Below are positions 35,001 to 46,924 of a stretch of DNA of 64,000 nt, piece after piece. The stretch comes from Hofstenia miamia (lineage: Eukaryota > Xenacoelomorpha > Acoela). The translations under genes were made by a program, and so were the position numbers. The stretch lies in assembly GCA_004352715.1 (NCBI GenBank), contig SCFE01000002.1:1212596-1276595 (forward strand), given 5' to 3'. Within the stretch, counting starts at the first letter, position 1; each line of letters starts with the position of its first letter. The notes below the pieces were generated by a model. That model did not search any database, was not told the origin of the DNA, and saw only the letters and a program-made list of their open reading frames with translations.

Positions 35001-38000
35001 ATGATCTTCATCTGTGTGCCCATGCAGTCTCTATGCTGATGACACTATAATCTTCTCTTTTAGTCCGCACTCTTTCACTATAATTCAATCAGCTATTGAT
35101 ACAATTCTTGATTGGCTATACTCTAATCATCTTGAATTTAAATGTCTTTTGTTTCCTTCTCCATGCCGTTTCTTTACGCCTTTCTCTATTTTTTTCTTCT
35201 TGACTCTACCCCAATTTCTGCTGTTTTTGAACATACCGGCCTTGGCCTTTGTCTACCTGTTTCCTTATCTTGGTCCTCTCATCAACTTAAAACTTAAAAA
35301 GGTTACATAATCTTTCTTTTCCATCCAGCGTAATATTCCTATCTCTACCTCTACTGGTATAAAAAAATCTGTCTACCTTTTGATTCCATTCGCTATCTTT
35401 TCATATGGTTCTCCTTGTTGGTCTGTTATACGCTTACTTCTCTACTCAGTTGAGGGTTTTCAACGTCGTGTTGTTAATTGAAATTCTTCTTCTCTCACTT
35501 ACAAATCTGCACTACTTTTTCTGAATTTATTAACACTTGTTCTTCAGCTTCAAATTCTTGATCTTCTTTTCTTCAACTTTCTTTTGTTAGAAATACATCT
35601 TGATCTCTTTGATTACATTCAATTTGCTCCTTCTCATTCTACACTTTTTGATACTTTGTTATCTTTCATCAAACTCGCAACCACAAAGCCCGCTCACAAA
35701 ATTCCTTCTTCATTCGCATTATTCCTATTGCTAACTACCTGATTACTTCTCATCACTTAGAATTTTTCTTATCTTCTTCTAAATTTAAGTCCTCTCTCTA
35801 CTTAATCTGTTCATCTTTTGTTCCTCGCTTTAATTTGTATAATCCGAGTTCTTTTCTTATAAATTGTAAATGATCTTTTTGTTCTTATTGGTATTTATAT
35901 TTTTGCTAAGGTACTTTGTTTTTAAATCATACTATGCTTTCCAACTATTGACTGTAAATTCAAAAGATCCTTTCATCTTGCTTTTTTTAAATCATATATA
36001 TTTCCATAGAAAATTATCCATGATACGCAGACAATACAAGCCAAAACTAGCCGTGAATTAACACATTTCAAAAGAATATTATTTTATTACTTTTGATGAT
36101 ATACACTAACTCGCGGAACTCCCTGGTTCAATGTATTATGTCATTATGTAGTCCTAAACAGAGATGTAAGTGTGTCTGGTATGAACTAGGCTGGGCTAGG
36201 ATTTTTACTTAATTCATTTGGTCTCATTTGGATTTGGGACTGGAGATTCAAACCTACTTTCATCTTTGGTGTGAGGACACTGCAAAACACACCGAGGATA
36301 TCATCAGTTTGTTTATATCACATTACAGAGTGAAAAATCGGGAGCGTTTTTAATATGTGTCCCTGACAAATCATAAGTTTTGCACTCGCAATATGAAAAT
36401 CTAATTTAGTTTACTGTTTTCGAAAACAATTCTAATAATACAAAAATATACACAACATATACATCAGGTTCTCAAAAGCATTTGAACAGTTACCCTTTGC
36501 TGGCGTTTTCAATTCTACATGCTAAAGTTTGTCTCTGCTCGGGAAGCACTATTTGCCTTTCTTATTTCGAAAGTCGGATGTTTTGTTTCTAGGCACCATT
36601 TTATCAACAAATGCTAATTCAGCTTCACAATTTTTTAAAAATGGTTTCTTGTTTGCTTGAAGTAACTTAATGACTACTTGAAATTAAGAACAGTTGAGGC
36701 ATGATATACAAAATTTCTTAAATTTATCAAGAAAATACTCTTGTGAACTAAATTAGCCGTCTCGCGTGATCGAATGAGGCTTGGCTGCTAGTAAAGACTT
36801 GTCAAAGAGCCGAGCTTGTAATGTGCCAAGCAGATGTTGAGCGCTACATTGGACATATAACGAGCCTAAAACGAGTTTGGTCTAAGCTACATTTATTGTT
36901 CTGGTTTTCGTATGTTACATTCAATACCTGCTTTTTGTGTTTCTCATTGTTTCTATCTAAATGCTCATCAACTGGCTGGAAGAACTACTTAAAAAAATTC
37001 TGCGAAAGCATAAGATTTTCAAAAAAAGTTATCTACCTAAAACGAGGCTGATGGACATGTTGTGTGGGCAAAATCGAAACGTCTACACTGCAAAATAAAG
37101 ATGCGTTTTATAATTTGCTAATGACAGCAAATTTTTGTTTATTTTACCAAGCGAGTACTTATTTCTCTACATATGCATATGGATTGAAATTTACGTAATG
37201 ATTGCAAGAAAGTTTAGTCTTTAGAAGGAAACATCAATAAATTTGTAGTTAACAATGTTTCTCCTACATTGTATTAAATTGAAATTCCCTACTTGTTTTG
37301 TGGAAACTTTAAATTTTTGTGTACTTTGAAAAGTAAATATTTGAATGAGTCAAACCATTTTTAAATAGTCTATTTTCTTATAACACTTGTGAACTTTTTG
37401 AAACAAATGTCATTCAAATAGGCTATAATTTCTTGTTTGCATAATCATAATGAGATTGATTATTGTTAATACACGTTGAAATGATTTTTATTTTATGTGA
37501 CATGTCCTGATGACGTTTTCCCATTATACACTATATTTTAAAAAACAAAATTCGCAAAGAAACATTCTTTATAATCCTTACTACATATATAACTCACTTA
37601 GGATATGATTATTTTCATAGATGTGGCTTCCTTCCTCAAGAATTAATATAAAAACAACTATTCGAAGAAACAATTTCTTTGCTATCTAGACGAATATATT
37701 TGTTAATTTTGCATTTTTGATTGAATTTTTATATCGTTACTATATTCTGAAGTTACCTGAGACGCATATTTTGTTTGGAAAAAGCTGACAAACCTTTTTT
37801 AAAAATCTGTCTTGTTATATAGTTATGGTAGTAGCCCACCAATAAACTGTTGCAAACCTTAGGTATAACTGCAATAACCTTAATTTTAGCCTATTATTGC
37901 TGATATTTCAGTTCTGCTAAAATCCCAAAACACGCAAAATTCGCCTTAGCCAATTTTAGAATTTAAACAACGATATGAAGATAAGATAAATTAAACTATA

Positions 38001-38086
38001 TTATCTGGTATTAATAACCATTTTGATTTTGAAGTTAAAAATTTAAATGGATTACTTACTTGATTAGCAGAAAAATGCATCGACAT
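31995..38086 (-). CDS. CFAP126: Flattop (CFAP126) homologue, four exons
   Basis: Flattop is a small cilium- and basal-body-associated protein, found on ciliary doublet microtubules and linked to basal-body docking and planar positioning in vertebrates. Exons are 38086-38060 (MSMHFSANQ), 33068-33006 (YEQPFKAKNLQNW...), 32561-32316 and 32075-31995. All junctions are phase 0 with good sites: CAA|GTAAGT, TTTAG|TAC, GAA|GTAAGT, TTTAG|AGA, AAA|GTAGTT, TTTTAG|GAA. The product is 138 residues, somewhat shorter than the vertebrate protein. Exon 3 carries the hallmark GFTQIIANDRGHLL then SPWGEFVGTWDMP, nearly identical to the family's GYTQIIANDRGHLL..NPWG.F.GTW.MP. The start SANQYE and LQNW also match. 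The last exon is acidic and divergent. Intron 1 (about 5 kb) contains a LINE remnant in the opposite orientation and a MITE. Confidence 0.88.
32316..32561 (-). CDS. CFAP126: Flattop exon 3 (core domain, 82 codons)
   Basis: Acceptor TGTTTAG|AGA. Includes the diagnostic ANDRGHLL and PWGEFVGTWDMP motifs. The donor, AAA|GTAGTT, is the weakest of the gene; reading through would add six residues and stop at 32295. Confidence 0.88.
33006..33068 (-). CDS. CFAP126: Flattop exon 2 (21 codons)
   Basis: Acceptor TATTTAG|TAC, donor GAA|GTAAGT. Encodes YEQPFKAKNLQNW, similar to the family's Y..AF..K.LQNW. Confidence 0.85.
33210..35860 (+). mobile_element. Degenerate non-LTR retrotransposon (CR1/Jockey-like), endonuclease and reverse transcriptase
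   Basis: Reading across frames on +: near 33255 an endonuclease start like RKDRGSTQHGGVLIAF; near 33520 IIAGDFNF-like residues followed by DPYENNFIDLLAKLSFEQIL; near 34375 the RT block KYPSSGLPGPDGIPSMIL; near 34640 a QHQFGF block in another frame; SGVPQGA at 34946-34966; and YADD at 35032-35043, followed by TILDWLYSNHLEFK. The order is that of an APE-type LINE ORF2. Many stops and frameshifts make it dead. The coding strand is strikingly pyrimidine-rich. It sits in Flattop intron 1 in the opposite direction. Confidence 0.8.
35870..36790. other. Intron sequence, nothing recognised
   Basis: AT-rich part of Flattop intron 1 between the LINE remnant and a MITE; short ORFs show no domains. Confidence 0.45.
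36793..37060. mobile_element. CGAGCC-type MITE, worn inverted copy
   Basis: It starts AGACTTGTCAAAGAGCCGAGC and ends near AACGAGGCTGATGGACATGT, recalling both ends of the element at 27598-27915. The interior matches that element in reverse orientation only loosely. Confidence 0.5.
37061..38050. other. Intron sequence, nothing recognised
   Basis: AT-rich remainder of Flattop intron 1; no features seen. Confidence 0.45.
38060..38086 (-). CDS. CFAP126: Flattop exon 1 (9 codons)
   Basis: ATG at 38086-38084 gives MSMHFSANQ, then donor GTAAGT. SANQ followed by Tyr in exon 2 matches the family N-terminus. Confidence 0.8.
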
Positions 38087-38708
38087 TGTTAATTCAAACA
38101 CGTGCAATAATTAAATTGTTATAGTAACGCAAATCTAATCGTTGATAGAGGGAGTCAAAATGCATCAATTCACATGGCGTTCAATATTGCATTGAATTCA
38201 TTGATGCTTAAAATGCACGTATTTTGCCACAAATACCAAGGTAAATTATAAACGTATGCATGGTTAAATTTCGTGTTATAAAATACAGCTTTGTAGAAAA
38301 GGTTTCCTACTACCTGCTAATACATTATTGCGTATTGCTATAGCAATCAACAAAGTGCTTGATACAAAAATTGAAGGCTGACATCACTTGAAAATAAATT
38401 ATTAATAACTCATTTCCCAATTCGCTTTTATATTGAATCGAAATAATTCCTGTGTAAAATTAATATTATCTTAATAAGTTTATAAATCGAGATAAGCCTT
38501 TAATTTTATCTGTGGGTCTAACAACATGTTAGAAATTTAGAGCTATTTCAAAATTTATCGTGGATATATATGTATGTCATATCTTTCCGAAGTTAAGTAC
38601 TAAAAACATACAAAATGTATCATCTGCATGGGGTTAACATTTCTGTAGAATAAATTTTTGAAAACAGCTGCATTTATGCTTTTCACTTCTTTTCCATGGT
38701 TAAAATCA

Positions 38709-39024
38709 ACCTTGTCAATGATCCGAAATTTCTAAGCTCGGCTCGACTCGTTTAAATTTTGAGAAAATTCGGCTCGCTTCGCCACATTTTTTTAAAATAT
38801 TGTGCTCTCAGAATTCTTTCCATTGCTCTTCCTATTATTTAATAAACATTTCTAAAATCAGTTTAAGGGTAAGTAATATTGAATGAAAAAATAAGAAAAA
38901 TCTGCATTATCAAATTAACAAGCAGTACTATAAATTTGATTTGCTTAAAAAAGGCTCGTTGTATATCTAATATTCTAATCAAACTCGGCTCGGCTCGTTA
39001 GAAGCTCGGCTCGCTGACAAATTT
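38709..39024. mobile_element. CGAGCC-type MITE, copy 2
   Basis: Collinear with 27598-27915 over about 310 bases, including the shared interior TTGCTCTTCCTATTATTTAA. Terminal CGGCTCG units are retained; the outermost bases are worn (ACCTTGTCAATGATCCG at the left). It lies upstream of the Flattop ATG. Confidence 0.7.
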
Positions 39025-39857
39025 GGTTCAAATTCTTTTCATAAAAGAATGTTCGTATTAAAAATATTTATTAAAAAAATAATTTAATTTTGCTTAAATT
39101 TGATATAAATTTGATATATATTTGAATAAATATGCGAATATTTTAAAACGAACATTTTTAAGGATCAATCTATAGATGCAGCATAGATGCATGTAACCAA
39201 GCAAGCGCTAGTTCTTATGGATTCGGTTAAAACCGGTTAAATACCGGTTAAGTTTAGAAGCAATCCGGTCCTGTTAATCCAGCTAAATTAGGTTGGAACG
39301 CACAGGACTAATATATATTAATATGTGAAAGTGAAATTTATTGGGTTTTCGAAAAACTTTGCATATTACATCAATCAAATAAACTAAGGCTGTCACAGAT
39401 TGATTTTATATCAAATACTTTGCAAAATATCACTTATATTCTTAAAAAGTATTGATCCAAATATGACTCAAGCACAAAAAAATAGAGTGATTAATATGAT
39501 TTTGAGAAAATTTCAATGACTTGAACACAAAAAACAGTAAATACTTATTAAATTCACAGTCGGCTATCTCTTTAAAACAAGAGACGAGATTTGTGAAATT
39601 ATAAGCAAACGAAATGTCTATTGAAGAATACTGCAATTAGCATGTCTGATTCATTCAAATGTGATCATTATAACAGTAGTAAACATATTTCAGAAAAAAC
39701 ATTGTATACATTTATACGTTTAGTTAGACATTTTGATAAATATATTTTATTAATTTATATATTTATATATATATGTGTGTACACCAGTAAATGGTTTGAT
39801 TAAGCAATGTAAACAATTTGATCATAAATAGTTATAATTAGTGATAGAAACACTATA

Positions 39858-40141
39858 CAGTCGTGGATAAAATGTTAGATAATTTTTATAAAAATAGATG
39901 ATTATCAACAAATAGCATCGCTACATACAAAATTTAATTTGAATGCCAAGTTTAATTATGAATTACAAATGTTTACCATGTATTTAATTAAGATTATGCA
40001 TAAAAAGTATTTACAATGATATTCATTATTATTAAGTATAACCTTTATGTGTGCTAGCATTGAATAAACAAGTTTCTGCCAAACTCCAGGAATTTTGTCA
40101 GTGCACCAAAAGCGTTGAAAAACATATTTCAATGTATCCAT
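39858..40141 (-). mobile_element. Tc1-like element, 3' end with transposase C-terminus
   Basis: The end at 39858 reads CAGTCGTGGATAAAATGTTA after a TA, a standard Tc1-type TIR. The minus-strand ORF 40141-39956 includes KIPGVWQKLVYSM and YHCKY, matching the last residues of Tc1 transposases (W..I....(C)QKLV.SM......GYHTKY). The 5' part and other TIR are missing. It lies inside the intron of the bHLH gene's neighbourhood, just past its last exon. Confidence 0.65.
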
Positions 40142-40516
40142 TGATGTAGGCTTTCGTTTGTCAATCTTAGTGCTTAGAATGGTTCACAAATGTATATCTA
40201 AAGTTTATAACGAACATATTGAAAGATAAATGCTGGTAATCTTTTTTACCATATACAATAAATAAAACTTTTAAACCGAAATGACTTTTTGTTTGCCGCG
40301 AATGGCCTGATAGTGCCTTAAGTAAGCCATGTTGTCAAAAAATTTACTGAAGTGTAAAAACAATAAAAATCAAAAGAAGGTTTGTTCTTAAAATAGTTAC
40401 ATAAGTATTTGTTTTAATGGGTACGTCCCCAAGGAATACATTCAGTGTTGAAAATCAAGAACGAAAAATTAATGCATTTATTTAAATTTCAATTCAATAC
40501 ATTACATCATTCAAAT

Positions 40517-40554
40517 TTAATTCCATTTGATCCAATCCAAACGGGCAGTTAAAT
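40517..40554 (-). CDS. Fer2-like bHLH exon 2 (38 bp)
   Basis: Acceptor TTTTAG; two bases complete the Asp codon, then [11 protein letters not shown] and TAA at 40519-40517. The conserved tail and matching phase are the support. Confidence 0.82.
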
Positions 40555-42624
40555 CTAAAACAAATGTATTAATATTATCAGAAGATTGTAAAGTAATAAT
40601 TTAAAATATAGTTGAGCTCAATTCGAAGCCTGAATTTATAAATTGTTAAGAATACATTCTTACTAAAAAGTGAATGAATTTGCAACAATAACTGGGAAGT
40701 AGACTACCATTAAGGCATCTACTATAAAAATGATCTTACTTTTTTTCAAATATTTCATGCATCAGTATCGAAGGAAGTCCTTTTGAGGAAACTGGAAAAA
40801 AAGCCTGATATAAATCTACATAGCTAGGTTAAAAATGTTTCAAAACGTGTAAATTATTTGCTTTTGCAAGTAAAGTGAGATCGAGAACAACCAATTCATA
40901 ACTAAAATAGGCGCTTGCACATAATTATGACATTTTGTAAACAGTTTAATAATGGAATGGAATAAAAGTTTAATTATCTATTTTTCATTTTTATCTGGAA
41001 ATAAAAAATAGACACGGTTAGGTAGAAAGTTTTTCAAAATTGACAAATAGGCTAGATCCATTTTTTGGTGACCAACTTTCAACCTTGATTATAATCAAAG
41101 TAATAGATGGACACAAGCCCATTTTGAAGTGTATTAAAACTAATCTTTCATCTTGAAAAACGCATTATCAGGTATGCGAATAAATAATATCGTAAAAAAT
41201 GCATAACAAACATTATAAATTGCGAGTTCTCGATGTACATGGACATACATATATCCTTAAGTTGAATTTGAAAAACACCATAAATCTCAAAATTGTACAC
41301 AAGAGGTTTTTAGATCTTTAAAAATGGCAGGCAACTATTCATTTTAAAATTTGTGGACAAATATTTTTATGACCATGATTGAACAAATTCTTAACAAAAT
41401 TCATATTATTTAAGGAATCATACTGTTTCAAATCAAGAAATAGTATTATTTGAAAATCTACAGTGTTAATACTAAGGAAACAAAAATAAATACTGAAGAA
41501 ACAAAAATTGTTTATAATCACAGTTGATATGAAAATTTTGAAAACAAATTTGTAAATATGAGACAGCCATGATGTGTGAATTGGGACTGTGTGATTTAGC
41601 TATTAGCTTGTTTCTTCATGGACTGAAGGGTAATGAAGTGAATGATTGCTTAGGTATGCCTGGACATTGAAATTACCATTCCAATAACCTAATTACCATC
41701 TATATTATGTACATACGATACGAGATGAACCTATTATGTATGTAGATTCACAAGTAAAGTGTGTTATACAATTACAATTACAAACTTGTAGTATTACCAG
41801 CACAATTAAACTCTTTCTCCTTACACATGCTTATTCCTATGTCATGGATCATGAAGACATATTTGTAGTTAATGATAATCTTAGGACTATATTTATTCCC
41901 ATAAATAGAAAGATGAATAATCCGATTGTTCAAAGAAACTGTAGTTAATCAGCGTTAGTCAAACATCGAACTATTAGACATTCATTCATTTTATCTATTG
42001 GTCCATTTCATTAACATAAGTGATGCTATGTTAGATTTATGCTTACGGTTCTATAATTAGAAATTGAACATGACAAGTTGTATTGACATTACACATATTT
42101 ATAACTAGTAGTGCTTCGTTATTTATAAATTGAATAATGTTTGATTTTCAAAAGAATAAGTTAAGATAGGTAAATACATTTGCATTTGGTAGTTAATGTA
42201 TTAAAATATTACCACTAGTATTCCATTGGTCACATCCATCTGATTTGGCACCGATTTTATTAAGAAATTTAGCCTGGTCGATAAACTGGTCAGCCGGCAT
42301 ACCGGAATCAAGAATAGCTTTTAGTAATGCAATATAAGCTATTGCCAACCGTAGCGTATCGATTTTAGACAGTCTTCGTTCATAGGGAAATGTGGGGATC
42401 CGTTGTCTCAGCTCTTCAAAAGCGGAGTTGATAGACAGCATTCTCTTGCGTTCACGCACGTTTGCCCCGCATCTGTTTTCAGAGGAGAATTCATCCAACG
42501 AGTGGTCAACGGATACAACGTATGGTTCATAGCGAGAAAAGGTCGCAGTTTCCCGAGTGGCTTTCATTGGTGGAATGTCACCCAATAATTGGTCGGGTGA
42601 CTTTATATAGTGATCAAAGGCCAT
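40517..42624 (-). CDS. Fer2-like bHLH transcription factor (PTF1A/Fer family), two exons
   Basis: Class II bHLH factors of the Fer/PTF1A group pair with E proteins, bind E-boxes and specify neural or secretory cell types. Exon 1 (42624-42213) encodes the bHLH domain at about residues 52-107: basic region [10 protein letters not shown], helix 1 [18 protein letters not shown], loop and helix 2 [36 protein letters not shown] is diagnostic of this group. Reading through the donor adds only a few residues to a stop at 42193. Splicing TAGTG|GTAATA to TTTTAG|ATTTA at 40554 instead gives [16 protein letters not shown], which matches the WNTSDLTARL.WI.W tail I remember from insect Fer2 and differs from PTF1A and FERD3L tails. 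The spliced protein is 149 residues. ATG at 42624 is the first Met of the frame; no upstream coding exon was identified. Confidence 0.88.
41889..41894 (-). promoter_or_regulatory. Possible poly(A) signal in the bHLH intron
   Basis: A minus-strand AATAAA about 300 bases after the unspliced stop at 42193. It could serve an unspliced short isoform; it is weak evidence alone. Confidence 0.25.
42213..42624 (-). CDS. Fer2-like bHLH exon 1
   Basis: 137 codons plus one base, ending at donor G|GTAATA (GT at 42212-42211). Contains the whole bHLH domain. Confidence 0.9.
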
Positions 42625-45279
42625 TAATAAAAGTAGGTGAGGGTTAATGATTTTTGGAGATGCTTATTGCAGTGAATGCTATTTCCAGCACACCGCTAAG
42701 TGATCCCTTCTGACCGGTGGTTTTGACAATAAAAATATTAGCGGAGGAATTAATCGATAAGCGATAGAGGCAATTAAACTTAAGAAACTGCCTCAGCGGA
42801 AAGTCATTTATCAACTATAAAAATGTACTTACTAATCAATCACATAAAAAGAATTGACCAAACCTCATGAGAATTACGGAGTTTACGAACACCAATACGG
42901 TAATATAATACACATTTGTTTAGTCAATAATCGAACATAATTTTGAAAAAAATTACATGTACTAAGGTTTCTACGAAATAACCGACTATTCTGAACTAAA
43001 TGCTGTTTAATTCAAGGAATCGCACCATAGCAGATCATTCTTATGTTTTTGCATACCTTAAGAATTGAAAAAACTCTTTCATATATTTGTTAAAATTAAT
43101 TATTTCATATTTACAACTTCCCCTCAACATAGTTCGCTAAAAAATTTTTTAAAGGCATCCGTTTTAATAATTAATGGTCATTTAATGCGGTCTCTTTTAG
43201 TTGATAACTATGTGATAATTAATTCAAAAAATACAGTAGAGCCTTATGTCAAAGAACTAAAAAACGATTACATAATTCAATATAATTACTTGAAAAGCAT
43301 AAAAAAAATCATTCTGCAGCACCTGAATCACACGAAGGCTTTTTCATCAGCTTTATCAGATTTTTGAAATGTTGTAATTCCATCCTTGTTAAAAAGTTAC
43401 AAGTGACAAAGTACAACAGAAAAATCACATCTGTACGTGATGTTAAACTAAATTTATATGGTATTTTGTATTTTAAAGTTAAGTTATTTTCGTTCATGTG
43501 AGATCGCTGAATTTTTCATTGATGAAATGAAATGTCAGAGAATCTAGTTTTGAAAGATTTTTCAGACCTTATGTTCATTTTTGTTGAAAAGTGCTTGTGA
43601 CCAAGAAATATTACTACGGCTCTTGGTTACTAATAAAATTTAATTTTTGAAAATTCAAAAGGTTGTTCATCAACACGACAACGATGGTTTCTCCTGAAGA
43701 AGATAGTCCACAAATGCAAAGGGACCAATAGCCGACAGAAAATTTATGATTTTATTCAACATAAATATCTCAGGCTTGTGCCATTTTTCACTTGTACCTA
43801 AGCACAAGTTGATACCGAGGTGTTCGCGGCATTTGTCCTCATTTGACCGGCTGCAAAGTCCTCGCTCACCTTATTTGCTGGTTAAGCAAGCTCCCTATTT
43901 CCGGATTTCAATCTGTACTACATGATTCTCTTTTCTAAATTAGAAATGAAAAGAGTCAGAAACCCTTTCGCCACACAGGAAGAATTATAAGAGACGGATC
44001 GATTTGCATATCTGACATCTATTTCAAAACTTATCAACCACACCAAATGGCTTCATTGAAGCGTGCTGTCAATATTCATAATAACTGTTTTTGCATCTTA
44101 TTGTGTATAATAAAATTGTAGTTTGTGTTGAATGTTGGGCCTAACTTAACTTTTTTAAAGGCAAGGTTTTTAGATGAGCCTGTGTATTAAGATTGATGAT
44201 TTCATTGCTATATTTGGTTTACTAAGTATTACCGGAACCCAGAATCTTGAGCAGAATTACATTTAGGGAAGGTCCTTTAAAAAATTTACAACATGAGTCT
44301 TATCAAAGTCAACACATATTGAACAGGATTCTTAAGATATGAAGTTAAATTGTTCTAAATAATATCATTTGTTTCTTCAGTATTACGAATGCTTTTTGTT
44401 TGTTGACGCACTAGTTCCATTTTTAATGTGCATTTGAAATCAATATTATGAACTATTCAGGCACGTGAGGTAACATTGACATTTAAAATATTGACAGTGT
44501 TTCCAATTATTGATAAGAAAATCAATAAAGAAGTTTTTGTAAGAAATCAGCACAATTTATTTTGTGAAAATACATAAAATGGAACACAAAGGTTGATTTT
44601 TCATTAGAATCACATCATTATCACTGAGTCCCTAAATATTAAAAATGTCATGAAATTTGCAAGTTCAGAAACTAGTTATAGTAATTACAGTTGTAACAAA
44701 TGACATAGCCTTGCTGACTAGGTAGATTTGTACCCTTAAGATTTATAGTTGATCTTTGCTTTGTTCACACTGCGGGGGCAAACAAAGCCTCATGATGCCA
44801 GGGCTACAATGAATTTTGCACAAGAGGCAAAGAAACACCTGTGATTGAATTGCTTATTTTTCAACTGGATTCGCTGTCCTCAGAAAACATTTTCGTATTC
44901 AACGTAAAATGTGACCACCACCTTTATCAAAGACTTAAATCATGGAAATTCAAATTCAATGGTATTTTGCTTTGTAACAAAAGCTACTGCTTTTGATCAG
45001 CACAATCGAAATTATACTGAAATGTGAAAAGAGAATTCATTTTTCGGAAAGGAATATGCATAGGTTATATCGACCCAGTTTCTTTGTTAAGAATTTTCTC
45101 TAAGGCTTTTTTTCTCTAACCATTTTTTCATGTGTATATTTAGTGTTTTTATGCAAATACTTTTTTACTTTTCCTAACATTTAGTGAAAGGTGATACAAT
45201 CTTGAGGTCATAATAGTTATTAATATGTTTATTATATTGTATTAATGGAAATGAATGATTTTATTAAATAATATAATAC
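42625..45279. other. Region upstream of the bHLH gene, no gene seen
   Basis: AT-rich DNA that should hold the promoter of the bHLH gene. A moderately GC-rich patch at about 43790-43930 has no identifiable domain. No paired TIRs were found. Confidence 0.45.
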
Positions 45280-46849
45280 CAGTGGTGTCAAACCCTTAAA
45301 AATCAGGGGGACTAGATGTTAGAAAAAATTTTTTATGTGAGCTCGTGTAAGGCATTAAACATTATAACCCTTAAACCGCATCGAAATGTCTTAGTTTTTT
45401 ATGATTAATTGAAAAATATTTTCAACATTAATAACTCATATGTAAAATCAGAAGACATCACAGGATCGGGGTGTCGACTCATTCAATTACGTTTTTAAAC
45501 ACACTCGGTCACTATCTCCTCTGAGTGAGTTCTCCTACAAACCTACACCCCTCCCCTGGTTACCTTGGGGCCACTACCTTTGACTTTGAGTACGACAAGT
45601 CTCTAGGCTTGGGAGGTCTATCTACATATATCTACATATGTTGATTTTTCAAAATGATTTAAAGTACTGAAAAATCATGTACTAATACTACATATGTTGA
45701 TTTTTCAAAATGATTTAAAGTACTGAAAAATCATGTACTAATAAAGATATCCAAAATTTGAAAAACCAAAGCAATAGAGAAGTTCCCCTTTTTCTGTTCT
45801 ATCGAGAACATTAATTATAAAGATAATTTGAATGAATTTTCATCAAAAAATGGTAATTTTTTGTAATACATAAGGTAATACAAAGAAATTTTGTACAAAC
45901 GTTTATCATTTTATGGGTGCACATTCATCAACAATTTGCAAATTCCTAGTTGAAAAGTATTTGAAAATGTGGGCAAAACGTGTTGTCTTTTTACAAATAC
46001 AACAAGCTATTTAAGATTAATCACTGAGTGACATTCTCAAAAAATTTTTGGCTTTGCTTCGACAGGTGAATTTTTTTAGTGATAATGTTTTTTTTAATCT
46101 AGCACAACTTACATACTTTGCATACTTTTTAAATATATTTCATTGTTCAAGCTATAAGTCCAAAATTCAATTTATTAAAGTAAATTATACTCTAAAAAAT
46201 ACAAACAAGAACATGTTTTCTTCTGTAGGCAAGTCGAATTGCATTAAAAAAATTTCTTGGAAATAAGTAGTTTTCAGTGCGGAGTCTGGTACAAAGATTC
46301 TCCTTATAACATTCTCTTAGAAATTTGCCAGGAGTCCAAAAATTTTCTTATTTCAAAAATGACAAATTCGTTCTTGCTAAAATACTTATTGTTCGTATTG
46401 GTTATTAATAAATCCCGCAATTTCTGTTTCTTTCAGTTACCAAGCTTTTTTTCAGAAATATCTTGAATCACAAATGACCTTCTTCAAATAATGTAAAATT
46501 ATTTTACTTAACACTTACAATTTCGAACGAAATTTTCAGTATTCATTGGTTTTTTCTAAATAAAAGAAAACTTCAGTTTCCATTCAATAAATTTTACTTA
46601 AAATCATAGAGCATGCTGCTTATCTATTGTAAGGTTTAATATACATATAACATTCCAGTGACTTATTGTAAAATTTCATGTTTGAATTACTAATATATAA
46701 TTGTGAAACAATATATTAGTTTTACAATGTGCTAAAAACCGATAAGATTAAAAAAGCAGATCATAACTTAATGACATAACATGCAAAAATTTAGTATCCA
46801 AAAACAGGGGGCTTAAGTCTTCCCCTAGCCCCCGGGTTTTACACCACTG
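45280..46849. mobile_element. Probable hAT-like element, 1.57 kb, no intact transposase
   Basis: The ends are CAGTGGTGTCAAACCC and, reverse-complemented, CAGTGGTGTAAAACCCGGG. The flanking octamers do not match, so the target duplication is lost or the ends come from different copies. The interior is AT-rich with no recognisable transposase; ORFs at 46048-46466 show no domain. Confidence 0.6.
45633..45744 (+). repeat. 56-bp tandem duplication
   Basis: Two head-to-tail, essentially identical units starting TACATATGTTGATTTTTC, at 45633 and 45689. The near-identity suggests a recent slip. It lies inside the probable hAT-like element. Confidence 0.85.
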
Positions 46850-46924
46850 GTTAGCATTAAAAATTCATCATGTTGCATGAAACTGGAATAGGTAAGCTGA
46901 GACTGTACTGTAAGAGCGTTGTAG

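Noticed and set aside
42403-42647. Two + strand ORFs over the bHLH exon
   Set aside because: They are antisense shadows of the bHLH coding frame.
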